A stretch of DNA of 64,000 nt from Hymenobacter nitidus (GTDB lineage Bacteria > Bacteroidota > Bacteroidia > Cytophagales > Hymenobacteraceae): positions 248,001 through 312,000 of the forward strand of contig NZ_JAJADQ010000001.1 in assembly GCF_020447315.1 (NCBI RefSeq), in the 5' to 3' direction. Positions 45,367 to 58,433 of the stretch are shown one piece after another (the stretch's first letter is position 1; the number at the start of each line of letters is the position of its first letter). The position numbers and the translations under genes are program-made. Under the pieces are notes generated by a model. That model did no database searches. It saw only the letters and a program-made list of their open reading frames with translations, and had not been told where the DNA came from.

Positions 45367-45721
45367 GTAGTAGAGCTGTTAGCTGTTGGCTTTGTGGCTG
45401 CCTTGAATAATCGGCTCTTCTTAAGAGGAGTCCGAAAAACCAAAACAGTTCGACTCTGATAAAAGTGCTCTGCCGATCGGATAGGTACGTCAGGCAGCAG
45501 GTTCGACCAGGTCTGATGGGTAATAGCGCAGGTTTTGGCAAACCTGAGCTTGTTGCGGCAAGCTACTTTCAGCTGGTAATGCCGTTCTGACCATATCTCG
45601 GAACGACGCTGGGAGTAGCTATTCTCGGTTGCCCGAACCGCGGTACTCTTTATGGTATAAAGCCCGAAATAGGAGTTGCCGGTACCAAGGCACCAACAAC
45701 TCCTAATTTCAACTGGCCTTA
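45367..45721. other. 355-bp rpoB-rpoC intergenic region
   Basis: Much longer than usual for this gene pair. It holds the hairpin at 45666-45710, a small hairpin caggttt-tggc-aaacctg at 45529-45546, and the 15-mer shared with the rplW-rplB gap at 45625-45639. No TAnnTTTG element on the minus strand and no gene were found. Confidence 0.6.
45666..45710 (-). other. Hairpin just after rpoB
   Basis: Arms aggagttg (45671-45678) and caactcct (45697-45704), extended by gaaat / atttc with a single bulged base. No clear U-run follows. It may be a processing or attenuation site between rpoB and rpoC. Confidence 0.5.
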
Positions 45722-49612
<3,891 letters not shown>

Positions 49613-49761
49613 TGCGTTGAAGGTTAAAAATGGACACTGAAGCGTACTATACTATCGGCAACCCTTGCCGCGCCCTCGTCCGTTACCCGTAGGCACAAAA
49701 AGCCGCAATGCGGCGTCTGGGGGCAACCTGGTAAAGCTTGTAGCCTACAAACAGGAAAAGA

Positions 49762-49779
49762 CCTGGCTTAGTTGCCAGG
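49762..49779 (-). other. Possible attenuator between rplL and rpoB
   Basis: Stem cctggc / gccagg with a 6-base loop, followed on the minus strand by tcttttcctg. It lies 38 bases past the rplL stop. A partial terminator at this junction is known in E. coli, where it sets the ratio of L7/L12 to RNA polymerase. Confidence 0.45.
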
Positions 49780-49816
49780 CCTATCCATGTTTCTAAGAGA
49801 AAAAGCGCGGGGCAGC

Positions 49817-50197
49817 TTACTTAACTTCTACTTCAGCGCCGGCTTCTTCCAGTTGCTTCTTCAACGAATCAGCTTCGTCTTTAGCAACACCTTCTTTCAG
49901 GGGCTTAGGAGCACCGTCAACCAGTTCTTTGGCTTCTTTCAGGCCCAGACCGGTCAGGTCTTTCACCAGCTTAACTACGGCCAGCTTGCTTGCGCCAGCC
50001 GACTTCAGGATTACGTCGAACGACGTCTTCTCCTCGGGAGCTTCAGCAGCAGCGCCTGCGCCACCACCAGCCATCATTACGGGAGCAGCAGCAGCGGGCT
50101 CAATGCCATACTCGTCCTTCAGGATAGTAGCCAGTTCGTTTACTTCTTTCACCGTCAGGTTAACGAGCTGCTCAGCGAATGCTTTCAAATCTGCCAT
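49817..50197 (-). CDS. rplL: 50S ribosomal protein L7/L12
   Basis: 126-residue stalk protein, present in several copies, recruiting translation factors. N-terminal dimerisation domain (residues 1-35), Ala/Gly-rich hinge ([23 protein letters not shown]), then the C-terminal domain with [42 protein letters not shown]. 66 bases after rplJ. Confidence 0.98.
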   Translation of the reverse strand: MADLKAFAEQLVNLTVKEVNELATILKDEYGIEPAAAAPVMMAGGGAGAAAEAPEEKTSFDVILKSAGASKLAVVKLVKDLTGLGLKEAKELVDGAPKPLKEGVAKDEADSLKKQLEEAGAEVEVK

Positions 50198-50263
50198 TTC
50201 TGTAGATTGTTAAAAAAAGAGGGGGTTGTTGAATTTGATTGAGGGGGAAAAAGGTAGGGGCAA

Positions 50264-50818
50264 TTAAGCAGCCGCCTCTTCTTTTTCGGAAAGCGTCTTG
50301 AGGATGCCAGCCAGTTTATTGCCACCGCTCGACAGAGCACTGATAACATTCTTAGCAGGCGACTGGAGCAGACCGATAACTTCACCGATAAGCTCATTTT
50401 TGCCTTTCAGCGTGCTCAGGGTTTCGAGCTGCTCAGCACCCAGATAGATGCTGGCATCGATGTAAGCACCCTTCAGAGCAGGCTTTGGAACTGCGTTCTT
50501 ACCGTAGTTCTGAGCCTTATAGAAGTCCTTCAGCAGTTTGCCAGGTGCGTTGCCGGCCTCTTTCGAGAACAGTACACCCGACTGGCTTTTCAGCGCTGCG
50601 TCCAGTTCTGCCGTGTCGGTGCTCAACGTATCGAGTGCCTTACGGATCAGCGTGTTCTTGTACACTTTGAACTCCAGGCCACGGTTGAAGCACAACCGGC
50701 GGAATTCATTGATTTTCGCCACCGACATTCCCGAAGCATCGGTAATGTAGAACGCGTTGTGCGATTGAAACTTTTCGCTCAACTCGTCGACGAGGGCTTG
50801 TTTTTCTTCCCGGGTCAT
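50264..50818 (-). CDS. rplJ: 50S ribosomal protein L10
   Basis: 184-residue stalk base that anchors L7/L12 dimers. N-terminal MTREEKQALVDELSEKFQSHNAFYITDASGMSV and the 23S-binding core FNRGLEFKVYKNTLIRKAL are typical; the C-terminal helix that binds L7/L12 ends in KEEAAA. Only 17 bases separate it from rplA, so there is no room for the classic L10 leader found in E. coli. Confidence 0.97.
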   Translation of the reverse strand: MTREEKQALVDELSEKFQSHNAFYITDASGMSVAKINEFRRLCFNRGLEFKVYKNTLIRKALDTLSTDTAELDAALKSQSGVLFSKEAGNAPGKLLKDFYKAQNYGKNAVPKPALKGAYIDASIYLGAEQLETLSTLKGKNELIGEVIGLLQSPAKNVISALSSGGNKLAGILKTLSEKEEAAA

Positions 50819-50835
50819 ATCGTCTTGATTGTGAA

Positions 50836-51531
50836 TTAAGCGGAAGTAACCGTGGTGTCAACCGGAACGGCGGGGCTCATCGTGCTGCTCAGCGTGATGC
50901 TCTTGATGTAAGTACCTTTAGCCGACGAAGGCTTCAGACGGATAAGCGTCTGGATTACTTCGATGGCGTTTTCAGCCAGCTTCTGGTCATCAAAAGACAC
51001 TTTGCCAACGCTGGTGTGAATGATACCGGTTTTGTCAACTTTGAAGTCGATTTTACCAGCCTTCACTTCCTGTACTGCCTTGGCCACATCGGTCGTTACC
51101 GTACCCGACTTAGGGTTTGGCATCAGACCACGGGGACCAAGCACGCGGCCCAGGCGACCTACTTTGGCCATAACCGACGGCATCGTGATAATCACATCGA
51201 TGTCGGTCCAGCCCTTCTCGATTTTCGAGATGTAGTCGTCCAAGCCTACGAAATCAGCGCCGGCAGCGGTAGCTTCGGCCTCCTTGTCGGGAGTAACCAG
51301 AGCCAGAACGCGGACGGTTTTGCCGGTACCGTGGGGCAGCGTGGCGACGCCACGCACCATTTGGTCGGCTTTGCGGGGGTCAACGCCCAGACGTACGTCG
51401 ATGTCAACGGAAGCGTCAAACTTGGTGTAGGTAATGTCCTTCACCACTTTGGCTGCCTCAACAAGGTTGCGTACCTGCGTCAGGTCGTGTTTGGCAAGGG
51501 CTTCCTTGCGCTTTTTGCTAACTTGTGCCAT
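50836..51531 (-). CDS. rplA: 50S ribosomal protein L1
   Basis: 231-residue protein of the mobile L1 stalk at the E site. The conserved signature [36 protein letters not shown] lies near residue 135. L1 represses the rplK-rplA mRNA in many bacteria. The start is preceded by an aaaggag sequence 10 bases upstream, one of the few Shine-Dalgarno-like sites in this window. Confidence 0.98.
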   Translation of the reverse strand: MAQVSKKRKEALAKHDLTQVRNLVEAAKVVKDITYTKFDASVDIDVRLGVDPRKADQMVRGVATLPHGTGKTVRVLALVTPDKEAEATAAGADFVGLDDYISKIEKGWTDIDVIITMPSVMAKVGRLGRVLGPRGLMPNPKSGTVTTDVAKAVQEVKAGKIDFKVDKTGIIHTSVGKVSFDDQKLAENAIEVIQTLIRLKPSSAKGTYIKSITLSSTMSPAVPVDTTVTSA

Positions 51532-51552
51532 CAGTTTTCTTCTCCTTTAAAG

Positions 51553-51996
51553 TTATTCAGCAAAGGGAGAATCGCCCTTGATGGTAATACCCATGCTGCG
51601 GGCCGTACCTGCCACCTGCTTCATGGCCGACTCCACCTGGAAGGCGTTCAAGTCGGGCATTTTCACTTCGGCAATCGTGCGGATTTGGTCCCACGTAACC
51701 GAACCTACCTTGTTCCGGTTTGGCTCTTTCGAACCACCCTGAAGCTTGGCAGCTTCCAGCAGCATTACTGGCGCTGGAGGGGTTTTCACCACGAAGTCAA
51801 ACGACTTGTCGGTGTACATGGTGATCAATACGGGACATACTTGGCCGGCCTTATCCTGGGTGCGAGCGTTGAACTGCTTGCAGAATTCCATGATGTTAAG
51901 GCCTTTGCTACCAAGTGCAGGTCCAACCGGCGGCGAGGGGTTCGCAGCGCCTCCCTTTATCTGAAGCTTCAGATAACCTCTAATTTCTTTGGCCAT
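51553..51996 (-). CDS. rplK: 50S ribosomal protein L11
   Basis: 147-residue GTPase-centre protein. [39 protein letters not shown] is the N-terminal signature with the Pro-rich thiostrepton-binding helix. The C-terminal 23S rRNA-binding domain ends [19 protein letters not shown] 187-base gap with a strong hairpin precedes it. Confidence 0.98.
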   Translation of the reverse strand: MAKEIRGYLKLQIKGGAANPSPPVGPALGSKGLNIMEFCKQFNARTQDKAGQVCPVLITMYTDKSFDFVVKTPPAPVMLLEAAKLQGGSKEPNRNKVGSVTWDQIRTIAEVKMPDLNAFQVESAMKQVAGTARSMGITIKGDSPFAE

Positions 51997-52124
51997 TGGT
52001 TTGAAAGGCTTCGGGCTGTATGTCGTAACACAAGCAACCCTCCGTTTATTTTAAATGTGCTCTAGTGGAAGCCCCGCCGGTTCAGAGCGAATAACCGACG
52101 ACGTTCTTTGCAGAAGTTAGATCA

Positions 52125-52166
52125 GAGAGCGTAGAAATAGGAGGAGTCTCCCACTTCTACGCTCTC
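52125..52166 (-). promoter_or_regulatory. Hairpin in the nusG-rplK gap, candidate L11/L1 leader
   Basis: Perfect 12-base arms gagagcgtagaa and ttctacgctctc enclose an 18-base loop that can itself pair (ggag/ctcc). It is 17 bases past the nusG stop. No U-run follows, so it is more likely a leader or processing element than a terminator. L1 binding to leader mRNA is the known control of rplK-rplA elsewhere. Confidence 0.5.
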
Positions 52167-52183
52167 GTCTTGTACTAACTGAC

Positions 52184-52744
52184 TTATGACTCTTTCTCGA
52201 CCTGGGTGTAGCTTAGCTCCATGGGCGTGCTACGGCCGAATATTTTCACAATTACGTTGAGCTTCTTCCGCTCTTCGAACACTTCCGAAACGTTGCCCGA
52301 GAAACCGCTGAAGGCTCCGTCAACAACTTTCACTAGCTCTCCTACTACAAAAGGAGTTTCAAGGCTGGCCGTTTCTTCTTCGGCTTCATCCACAATGCCC
52401 AGAATCCGGTTTACCTCGGACAGACGCAATGGAATCGGCTTGGTGTTGGTGCTCTTGCCTTCTTTGTCGCTCAGGAAACCAATTACGCCTGGTGTGCTAG
52501 TAATAATGTGGTCAACTTCACCGTGGGTCAGATCGGCGTGGATTAGAATATAGCCGGGAAAGAAGTTCCGTTCCCGAACACGCTTCTTGCCGTTGCGCAT
52601 TTCGTAAACCTTCTCGGCCGGAATCAGAACCTGGGGTACTAACTCGGAAAGACCGTGGCGGCCAATCTCAGTTTCCAAGTACTGCTTGGCTTTCTTCTCT
52701 TGTCCGCTAACCGAGCGAACCACGTACCACTTCAACTCTCCCAT
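52184..52744 (-). CDS. nusG: Transcription elongation/antitermination factor NusG
   Basis: 186 residues. The N-terminal NGN domain begins WYVVRSVSGQEKKAKQYLE and includes RNFFPGYILIHADLTHGEVDHIITSTPGVIGFL. The C-terminal KOW domain is VVGELVKVVDGAFSGFSGNVSEVFEERKKLNVIVKIFGR. Couples RNA polymerase to S10/the ribosome or Rho. 15 bases after secE. Confidence 0.98.
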   Translation of the reverse strand: MGELKWYVVRSVSGQEKKAKQYLETEIGRHGLSELVPQVLIPAEKVYEMRNGKKRVRERNFFPGYILIHADLTHGEVDHIITSTPGVIGFLSDKEGKSTNTKPIPLRLSEVNRILGIVDEAEEETASLETPFVVGELVKVVDGAFSGFSGNVSEVFEERKKLNVIVKIFGRSTPMELSYTQVEKES

Positions 52745-52759
52745 CTCTTCTGAATTCGA

Positions 52760-52954
52760 TTAACGGAATGAGTTGTAAAATGCTTCGAGGCCAGTTTTGA
52801 ACACGATGTCCATAATGCCCACGACGGCAGCAAACACGAGCGAACCGATGAGCACCAGACCGGCACTCTTCTGCAGTTCCTCAAAAGAAGACCACGTTAC
52901 TTTGTAACGCATCTCCTCCGTGGTATCGCGGAAATATTTCGTCAGCTTGCTCAT
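52760..52954 (-). CDS. secE: Preprotein translocase subunit SecE
   Basis: 64 residues from MSKLTKYFRDTTEEMRYKVTWSSFEELQKS; an upstream in-frame start adds 11 residues. One amphipathic helix followed by one membrane segment (AGLVLIGSLVFAAVVGIMDIVF), the minimal SecE that clamps SecY. Between tRNA-Trp and nusG, the usual bacterial order. Confidence 0.96.
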   Translation of the reverse strand: MSKLTKYFRDTTEEMRYKVTWSSFEELQKSAGLVLIGSLVFAAVVGIMDIVFKTGLEAFYNSFR

Positions 52955-53006
52955 GGTGCCGGTTTTGGCTTTAACTACTGCAGTCACTTCTCCGTGACCA
53001 AACTTG

Positions 53007-53077
53007 CACGGGCGGAGAGATTCGAACTCCCATCAAAGGTTTTGGAGACCTCTATTCTACCCTTGAACTACGCCCGT
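53007..53077 (-). tRNA. tRNA-Trp (anticodon CCA)
   Basis: 71-base cloverleaf on the minus strand: acceptor acgggcg / cgcccgt, anticodon loop ctccaaa, T-loop ttcgaat. The 3' CCA is not encoded. It lies between tuf and secE, the common bacterial position. Confidence 0.95.
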
Positions 53078-53115
53078 GGATGCGTCCTAAACCGAGTAAA
53101 GCCGGATTGGGACTG

Positions 53116-53146
53116 CAAATGTACAGAACTCTTTATACAAAACAAA
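53116..53146 (-). promoter_or_regulatory. Promoter of tRNA-Trp-secE-nusG-rplK
   Basis: Minus-strand TTTG (53146-53143), a 19-base spacer, then TACATTTG (53123-53116): exact consensus. It overlaps the 3' arm of the tuf terminator. Confidence 0.7.
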
Positions 53147-53177
53147 TCCGCCCCTGAAAAAATCAGAGGCGGATTGT
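53142..53177 (-). terminator. Terminator after tuf
   Basis: Arms acaaatccgcccctga and tcagaggcggattgt pair with one bulge and one mismatch around a short A-rich loop. On the minus strand a T-rich tail (ttgttttgtat) follows. 27 bases past the tuf stop. Confidence 0.75.
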
Positions 53178-53204
53178 ATTGATTTACTGGAATTCCAGCA
53201 GAAA

Positions 53205-54392
53205 CTAGTCGAGGATTTCAGTTACCTGACCGGCACCTACCGTACGGCCACCTTCGCGGATAGCGAAACGCAGACCTTTCTCCATTGCCACCTTGTTGAG
53301 AAGCTCAACTTGGATGGTGATGTTGTCACCGGGCATTACCATTTCAACACCTTCTGGGAGGGTGATGATACCGGTTACGTCAGTGGTACGCAGGTAGAAC
53401 TGAGGACGGTAGTTGTTGAAGAAGGGCGTGTGACGGCCACCTTCTTCTTTCGACAGCACGTACACCTCAGCTTTGAACTTCTGGTGAGGCGTTACGGAGC
53501 CTGGCTTGCAAATAACCATACCACGACGGATGGCTTCTTTTTCAATACCACGCAGCAACAGACCTACGTTGTCACCAGCTTCGCCACGGTCGAGGATCTT
53601 GCGGAACATCTCAACACCGGTTACGGTCGATTTCAAACCTTCAGCACCCATGCCGAGGATGTCAACCTGCTCACCCGAGTTGATGATACCACGCTCGATA
53701 CGGCCGGTAGCTACCGTACCACGACCCGTGATAGAGAATACGTCCTCTACGGGCATCAGGAAGGGCAGGTCGGTCAGACGAGCGGGAATCGGAATGAACG
53801 AGTCAACAGCGTCCATCAACTCTTCGATCTTGGGAACCCAGTTGGCGTCGCCGTTCAGGCCACCCAGAGCAGAGCCCTGAATAACTGGAATGTTGTCACC
53901 GTCGAAGTCGTAGAACGACAGCAGTTCGCGGATTTCCATTTCCACCAGCTCGAGCAGCTCGGGGTCGTCTACCATGTCCACTTTGTTCATGAACACTACC
54001 AGCTGAGGTACACCTACCTGGCGAGCCAGCAGGATGTGCTCACGCGTCTGGGGCATTGGACCGTCGGTAGCAGCAACTACCAAGATAGCGCCATCCATCT
54101 GGGCAGCACCCGTTACCATGTTCTTCACATAGTCAGCGTGACCGGGGCAGTCAACGTGAGCGTAGTGACGGTTCTCAGTAGCGTACTCTACGTGAGCGGT
54201 GTTGATGGTGATACCACGCTCTTTTTCTTCGGGAGCATTGTCGATCGAAGAGAAGTCACGCTTAGCAGCCAAACCTTTGTTCGCCAGTACCGTGGTGATA
54301 GCAGCAGTCAGGGTGGTTTTGCCGTGGTCGACGTGCCCGATCGTACCGATGTTCACGTGCGGCTTGGAACGATCAAAATTTTCTTTGGCCAT
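53205..54392 (-). CDS. tuf: Elongation factor Tu
   Basis: 395-residue GTPase bringing aminoacyl-tRNA to the ribosome. G motifs: [14 protein letters not shown] near residue 18, [39 protein letters not shown] near 80, [23 protein letters not shown] near 135. C-terminal domains end [10 protein letters not shown]. It follows tRNA-Tyr, -Gly and -Thr on the same strand with no promoter in the gap, an ancient linkage also seen in E. coli tufB. Confidence 0.99.
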   Translation of the reverse strand: MAKENFDRSKPHVNIGTIGHVDHGKTTLTAAITTVLANKGLAAKRDFSSIDNAPEEKERGITINTAHVEYATENRHYAHVDCPGHADYVKNMVTGAAQMDGAILVVAATDGPMPQTREHILLARQVGVPQLVVFMNKVDMVDDPELLELVEMEIRELLSFYDFDGDNIPVIQGSALGGLNGDANWVPKIEELMDAVDSFIPIPARLTDLPFLMPVEDVFSITGRGTVATGRIERGIINSGEQVDILGMGAEGLKSTVTGVEMFRKILDRGEAGDNVGLLLRGIEKEAIRRGMVICKPGSVTPHQKFKAEVYVLSKEEGGRHTPFFNNYRPQFYLRTTDVTGIITLPEGVEMVMPGDNITIQVELLNKVAMEKGLRFAIREGGRTVGAGQVTEILD

Positions 54393-54560
54393 TGTAAAGA
54401 GATTAAAAGGAGATTTTGTGGGATGAGAGTAAAACGCGACTGAGCTATACTACAAGAAAGCGAAACGCAGCTCCACCTATGGCCTGCACGTCGCTTTACC
54501 TGTTTGTCAGATCCAAACAGTGCAGTCGCGCTGCTCCGTCGGTATTTGTAATGTAATGTG

Positions 54561-54632
<72 letters not shown>

Positions 54633-54661
54633 TGATTGGTTGTACTCGGTATTCGCTTGCG

Positions 54662-54734
54662 AGCGGGAGACGAGGTTCGAACCCGCGACCTGCAGCTTGG
54701 AAGGCTGCCGCTCTACCAACTGAGCTACTCCCGC
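54662..54734 (-). tRNA. tRNA-Gly (anticodon TCC)
   Basis: 73-base cloverleaf on the minus strand: acceptor gcgggag / ctcccgc, anticodon loop cttccaa within gcagc/gctgc, T-loop ttcgaac. No encoded CCA. Between tRNA-Tyr and tRNA-Thr. Confidence 0.95.
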
Positions 54735-54806
54735 GGTTGTGAAGTTAGAGTAGTGTTTCGACGAACTTAACTCGTCGAATCACTACTCTAATCTTTTCAC
54801 TTACTG

Positions 54807-54886
54807 TGGGGGTAACAGGACTCGAACCTATGAACCCGAAGGAGGTGAGTTACAGTCACCCGCAATTGCCGCTATGCGATACCCCC
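54807..54886 (-). tRNA. tRNA-Tyr (anticodon GTA)
   Basis: 80-base class II cloverleaf on the minus strand: acceptor gggggta / taccccc, anticodon loop ctgtaac within ggtga/tcacc, a long variable arm and T-loop ttcgagt. First tRNA of the tuf transcript. Confidence 0.95.
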
Positions 54887-54897
54887 AGTTAGTTTTT

Positions 54898-54914
54898 CAA
54901 CACCGTTTGTGTTG
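54898..54914 (-). other. Small hairpin upstream of tRNA-Tyr
   Basis: Arms caacac and gtgttg with a 5-base loop, 12 bases ahead of the mature tRNA 5' end. It lies within the leader of the tRNA-tuf transcript and may guide 5' processing. Confidence 0.35.
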
Positions 54915-54968
54915 ACTTTCTCCCTTTTCAGCCGACCCTTAAAAGTGGGGTGGTTGCTAAAGGAGTTG

Positions 54969-54998
54969 CAAAATTAGTGGCTTTCTGATGCAAGTCAA
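54969..54998 (-). promoter_or_regulatory. Promoter of the tRNA-Tyr-Gly-Thr-tuf transcript
   Basis: Minus-strand TTG (54998-54996), a 19-base spacer, then TAATTTTG (54976-54969), matching the Bacteroidota consensus. It lies 83 bases ahead of tRNA-Tyr. The remaining 54999-55136 stretch is A+T-rich with no feature seen. Confidence 0.65.
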
Positions 54999-55136
54999 GC
55001 CTATGACCAAAAATCGTTGCAATATTTTTCTGCTGGCAACCCAGGCTTTCTTCTGATTTGGCAGCTAAGCGCCTGATTTCAGCAGACTAACGGCTCTGAC
55101 TTACCAAATCCTGCCCCACTCATTTTTTTTCAAAAT

Positions 55137-57731
55137 TTATTGCAGCAGGCTGTAAAATGCTTTCAACTGTGTGTCTTTCTCCTTGGCTTTGATATCCTGC
55201 AAGACTGGTTTCAGACTCGGAGTGCTTGCCACAAGTGTATTCAGCGCACGGTAGGCCCCCAACTTTACGGTATAGTTGGCGTGGGTGCGGGCCAGGGTTT
55301 CGAGCTTTGCAATACCCTTCTCCCGCTCAATGGGCGGAATGCGCGTCATCAGAGTCCCGAAGTTCTGCAAGTAGTTGTACAGGTCTTCCTCTGGCACATC
55401 GTTCAGGCGGCGCAGGAACCAAGGGTAGTGGTCGAGGTTGCCGTTGAGGGAGTAATAGTTGGCCAAGGAATTTAGGATGGTCGTGCTGCTGGTTTCCTGC
55501 AAGGCATTAACCCGCTCCCGGGTGTTTACCGTTGGGGCTTTGGCCAACGCATCAATGGCAGCACCGGCCACGAGGTAAGAACTGTCGTTGAGGGCGGTGC
55601 TGTATACATCCCCAAAGTCTTCGTTGGGAAAGGCCGACAGCGTAGCTAGAGCCGTAGCCCGTACTTGGCTTTTAATGTCGGTAGCAGCCACCCGCCGGAT
55701 ATCCTTGCGCACGGCATTGCCTTCCGGACCCTTGTATTTGCGCAGAGCTTCCAAGGCAGCATTGCGCACGGCCCAGAAATTATCATTCAACGCGTTGCGC
55801 AGCATGCCGCTCACGGCAAGGTCACCGACCTTGGTGCGCAGACCGTCAATAGCCTCGTACTTCTGCAGGTAGCTGCGGGCGTTGTAGTACTGGAACAGCA
55901 GCTCATCCTGCGTGCGCTCCTCCTGGATTTTTGCCAGCAACTGCCCTTCCGAATCGAACTTGACCAAGTTAGGGCGCTGCGGAGCCGCCCACTGGAACGT
56001 CTGATCGGCTTTGGTCACGACAATGCGCGTGTCGGTAGGCTGCTTGTTAATCCAAGTAGTGACCGTGAGGGGCAGCCGGTAGATAGGCGTGAAGGTGGAA
56101 TCCTGGAGCTGCTGCACGCGCATGGTCACCTGGCCGTTGGCGTACGAGTGCGTTACTCGCAGCTCGGGATGGCCCCGCTGCATAAACCACTGGTCGAAAA
56201 ACCACATCAGGTCTTCACCTGTCGTTTCCTCGAAGGCGATGCGCAGCTTGGCAACTTCCGAAGCCGAAAACTTATTGGCGGTCAGGTAGCGGTTTAGCGA
56301 GGCGAAGAAGGCGTCGTCGCCGACATATTTGCGCAGCATGTGCAGCACCCGTCCCCCTTTATCGTAGGAGTGCCGGTCGAACATGTCTTCCCGCTCCGCA
56401 TAGTGGTAGCGGATGAGCGGCTCCCGCTTGCTTTCGGCTTCGGTCAGGTATTGGGTCACCTTTTCCTGCTGCACCAGTTCGGCCGCGTCGGCGCCATACT
56501 TGTGTTCAGCCCAGAGCAACTCCGAATAGTCGGCAAAAGCTTCGTTCAGGGGCAGGTTCGCCCACGATTCGGCCGTCACGTAGTCGCCAAACCACTGGTG
56601 AAACAGCTCGTGGGCAATGGTGCCTTCGGTGATGTAGGTCTTGTCCAGCATTTCCCGCGGCGTCAGCTGCGTCCACTCCTGCCGGATGGTGGTAGCCGAG
56701 GTGTTTTCCATGGCTCCCGACACGAAGTCGCGGATGGAAACCTGGGCGTACTTCTCCCAGGGGTATTCTACGCCCAGCTTTTTCGAGAAAAAGTCCAGCA
56801 TAGCGGGCGTGTTGCCAAAGATAGTCTTGGCCGTATTCTGAAACTTAGGCTCGACGTAGTAGTCTACGGCCTTGCCGTGCCAAGAATCATTCACCACGGC
56901 GAAGTCGCCGACGGCCATCATCGTCAGGTAAGGCGCCGCGGGCAGGCTTTGCTTCCAAATGTCAGTGCGGGTGCCATCGGCGTTTTTCTTGGAAGAAATC
57001 AGCAGACCGTTCGACAGCGTTTTGTACTGCGCGTCAACGGTCATGGCAATTTCCTGGGTCATGCGCTGATTGGGCTTGTCAATCGTCGGAAACCAGCAGG
57101 AGTTGGCTTCCGTCTCGCCCTGGGTCCAGATCTGCTTGGGCTTGTTCTTATCGGTGCCCAGCGGGTTGATAAAGTACAGGCCCTTGTTGCCGGTAATGGC
57201 CGCGCTGCCTCCAGCCTCCAGCTCGTTCGGCTTGGCCGTGTAGCTGATGCGGATCTGGTAGGTTTCGGTGCGCGTGTACTGCCGGTCGAGGTTGACGGTA
57301 ATCTTACGCTTGTCGTAGCTGTAGTTCAGACTTTTTTCCTTGCCGCCCGTCAGCAGCCGCACGCTCTTTACGTCAAAGCCCTTGGCGTCGAGCACCACCT
57401 GGTTCTGGGGGTAAAAGTGCGGGCGCAGGGTCAGGGAAGCCGTTCCGAGCAGCCATTGCTTGGCCCAGTCGAAGCGCACTTCCAGCTTGGTATCGAGCAG
57501 ATCGGTAACGATAGTAGCCGCGGGCTGCACCGGGTTAGTGGGTGGCAGCCAGGATGGTACGATGATGGTGCTCGTCGTAGATTCCGTGGCTGGCAGTTCG
57601 GCAGCAGGCGTAGCTTTCTTGCGTGCAGCTGGCTTCTCCGAGGACGGTTTGGCCGTTTTCGAAGTCTGGGCGGGAGCTGTCAGATGGCACGTAAGGACCA
57701 GGCCAAGAATGCCGAGGACCGAATATTTCAT
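55137..57731 (-). CDS. Exported M1-family metallo-aminopeptidase with HEAT-like C-terminal repeats
   Basis: 864 residues from MKYSVLGILG; an ATG 12 bases upstream is also possible. Signal peptide (ends LTAPAQ), a low-complexity Lys/Ala/Thr linker, then the M1 fold. The exopeptidase motif GAMEN is near residue 337, and the zinc site HELFHQW plus NEAFADYSELLW (third ligand Glu) near 372-400. After about residue 600 come helical repeats (for example AVRNAALEALRKYKGPEGNAVRKDIRRVAATDIKSQVRATAL) that resemble HEAT repeats. Probably periplasmic peptide trimming. Stands alone. Confidence 0.93.
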   Translation of the reverse strand: MKYSVLGILGLVLTCHLTAPAQTSKTAKPSSEKPAARKKATPAAELPATESTTSTIIVPSWLPPTNPVQPAATIVTDLLDTKLEVRFDWAKQWLLGTASLTLRPHFYPQNQVVLDAKGFDVKSVRLLTGGKEKSLNYSYDKRKITVNLDRQYTRTETYQIRISYTAKPNELEAGGSAAITGNKGLYFINPLGTDKNKPKQIWTQGETEANSCWFPTIDKPNQRMTQEIAMTVDAQYKTLSNGLLISSKKNADGTRTDIWKQSLPAAPYLTMMAVGDFAVVNDSWHGKAVDYYVEPKFQNTAKTIFGNTPAMLDFFSKKLGVEYPWEKYAQVSIRDFVSGAMENTSATTIRQEWTQLTPREMLDKTYITEGTIAHELFHQWFGDYVTAESWANLPLNEAFADYSELLWAEHKYGADAAELVQQEKVTQYLTEAESKREPLIRYHYAEREDMFDRHSYDKGGRVLHMLRKYVGDDAFFASLNRYLTANKFSASEVAKLRIAFEETTGEDLMWFFDQWFMQRGHPELRVTHSYANGQVTMRVQQLQDSTFTPIYRLPLTVTTWINKQPTDTRIVVTKADQTFQWAAPQRPNLVKFDSEGQLLAKIQEERTQDELLFQYYNARSYLQKYEAIDGLRTKVGDLAVSGMLRNALNDNFWAVRNAALEALRKYKGPEGNAVRKDIRRVAATDIKSQVRATALATLSAFPNEDFGDVYSTALNDSSYLVAGAAIDALAKAPTVNTRERVNALQETSSTTILNSLANYYSLNGNLDHYPWFLRRLNDVPEEDLYNYLQNFGTLMTRIPPIEREKGIAKLETLARTHANYTVKLGAYRALNTLVASTPSLKPVLQDIKAKEKDTQLKAFYSLLQ

Positions 57732-57827
57732 GCAGTGGGGCAATAGGGGTATGTGGGCTAAAGTTCCGAAAATATTTCAGATTTGGCCTATCTTTAAGCC
57801 CTTTTCCGCCCTCACTGCCCTCTTGCT

Positions 57828-58331
57828 ATGCTCCAGATCAGCACCGGTTCTTCCCAGACCTGGGATATTGACTATCGTCCCAACGGTTCCACGCTCGTCA
57901 ATGGGGAGGACTTTGCCTGGGATTTGGTTTCGCTGGGCAACGGACGCTACCACGTGTTGCACGAGGGCCGCTCCTACTCGGCCGAGCTGATCAGCGCCGA
58001 TTACACGGCTAAAACCTTCGTGCTGAAGCTAAATGGTCAGCTACTGGAGCTGCAGGCCAAGGACCGTTTCGACTTGCTGCTCGACAAACTGGGCATGAGC
58101 AACGCGGCGGCCAGCAAAGTAAACGAGTTGAAAGCCCCCATGCCGGGCCTCATCGTGGCTATTCGGGTAGAAGCCGGGCAGCAAGTGCTGAAAGGCGACC
58201 CGCTGCTGGTGTTGGAGGCCATGAAAATGGAGAACATTCTGAAAGCCCCCGGCGACGGTACCATTGGCAGCATCAAGGTCACCCTGCGCGACAATGTTAC
58301 CAAAGGTCAGGTGCTCATTCAATTCAGCTAA
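57828..58331 (+). CDS. Biotin/lipoyl carrier protein (biotin carboxyl carrier subunit)
   Basis: 167 residues. The C-terminal 75 or so form a biotinyl domain with the attachment lysine in EAMKMEN (near residue 134) and the preceding MPGLIVAIRVEAGQQVLKGDPLLVLE. The N-terminal part is the linker/dimerising region typical of the carrier subunit of acyl-CoA carboxylases (acetyl-, propionyl- or methylcrotonyl-type). No carboxylase or carboxyltransferase gene is adjacent, so its partner enzyme is unknown. pyrH follows after 102 bases. Confidence 0.85.
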   Translation: MLQISTGSSQTWDIDYRPNGSTLVNGEDFAWDLVSLGNGRYHVLHEGRSYSAELISADYTAKTFVLKLNGQLLELQAKDRFDLLLDKLGMSNAAASKVNELKAPMPGLIVAIRVEAGQQVLKGDPLLVLEAMKMENILKAPGDGTIGSIKVTLRDNVTKGQVLIQFS

Positions 58332-58433
58332 GATTTTAACCTGTTCGTTGATTGGCAGTATACGCTTGCAGGCTGCTTTACTCAGCCGGCATATCTGTTT
58401 GCAACCAACATTTCACGCTTAACCCCCCCACCT

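Noticed and set aside
54487-54556. A fourth tRNA between tRNA-Thr and tuf
   Set aside because: No acceptor or T-loop pairing could be drawn in this stretch.
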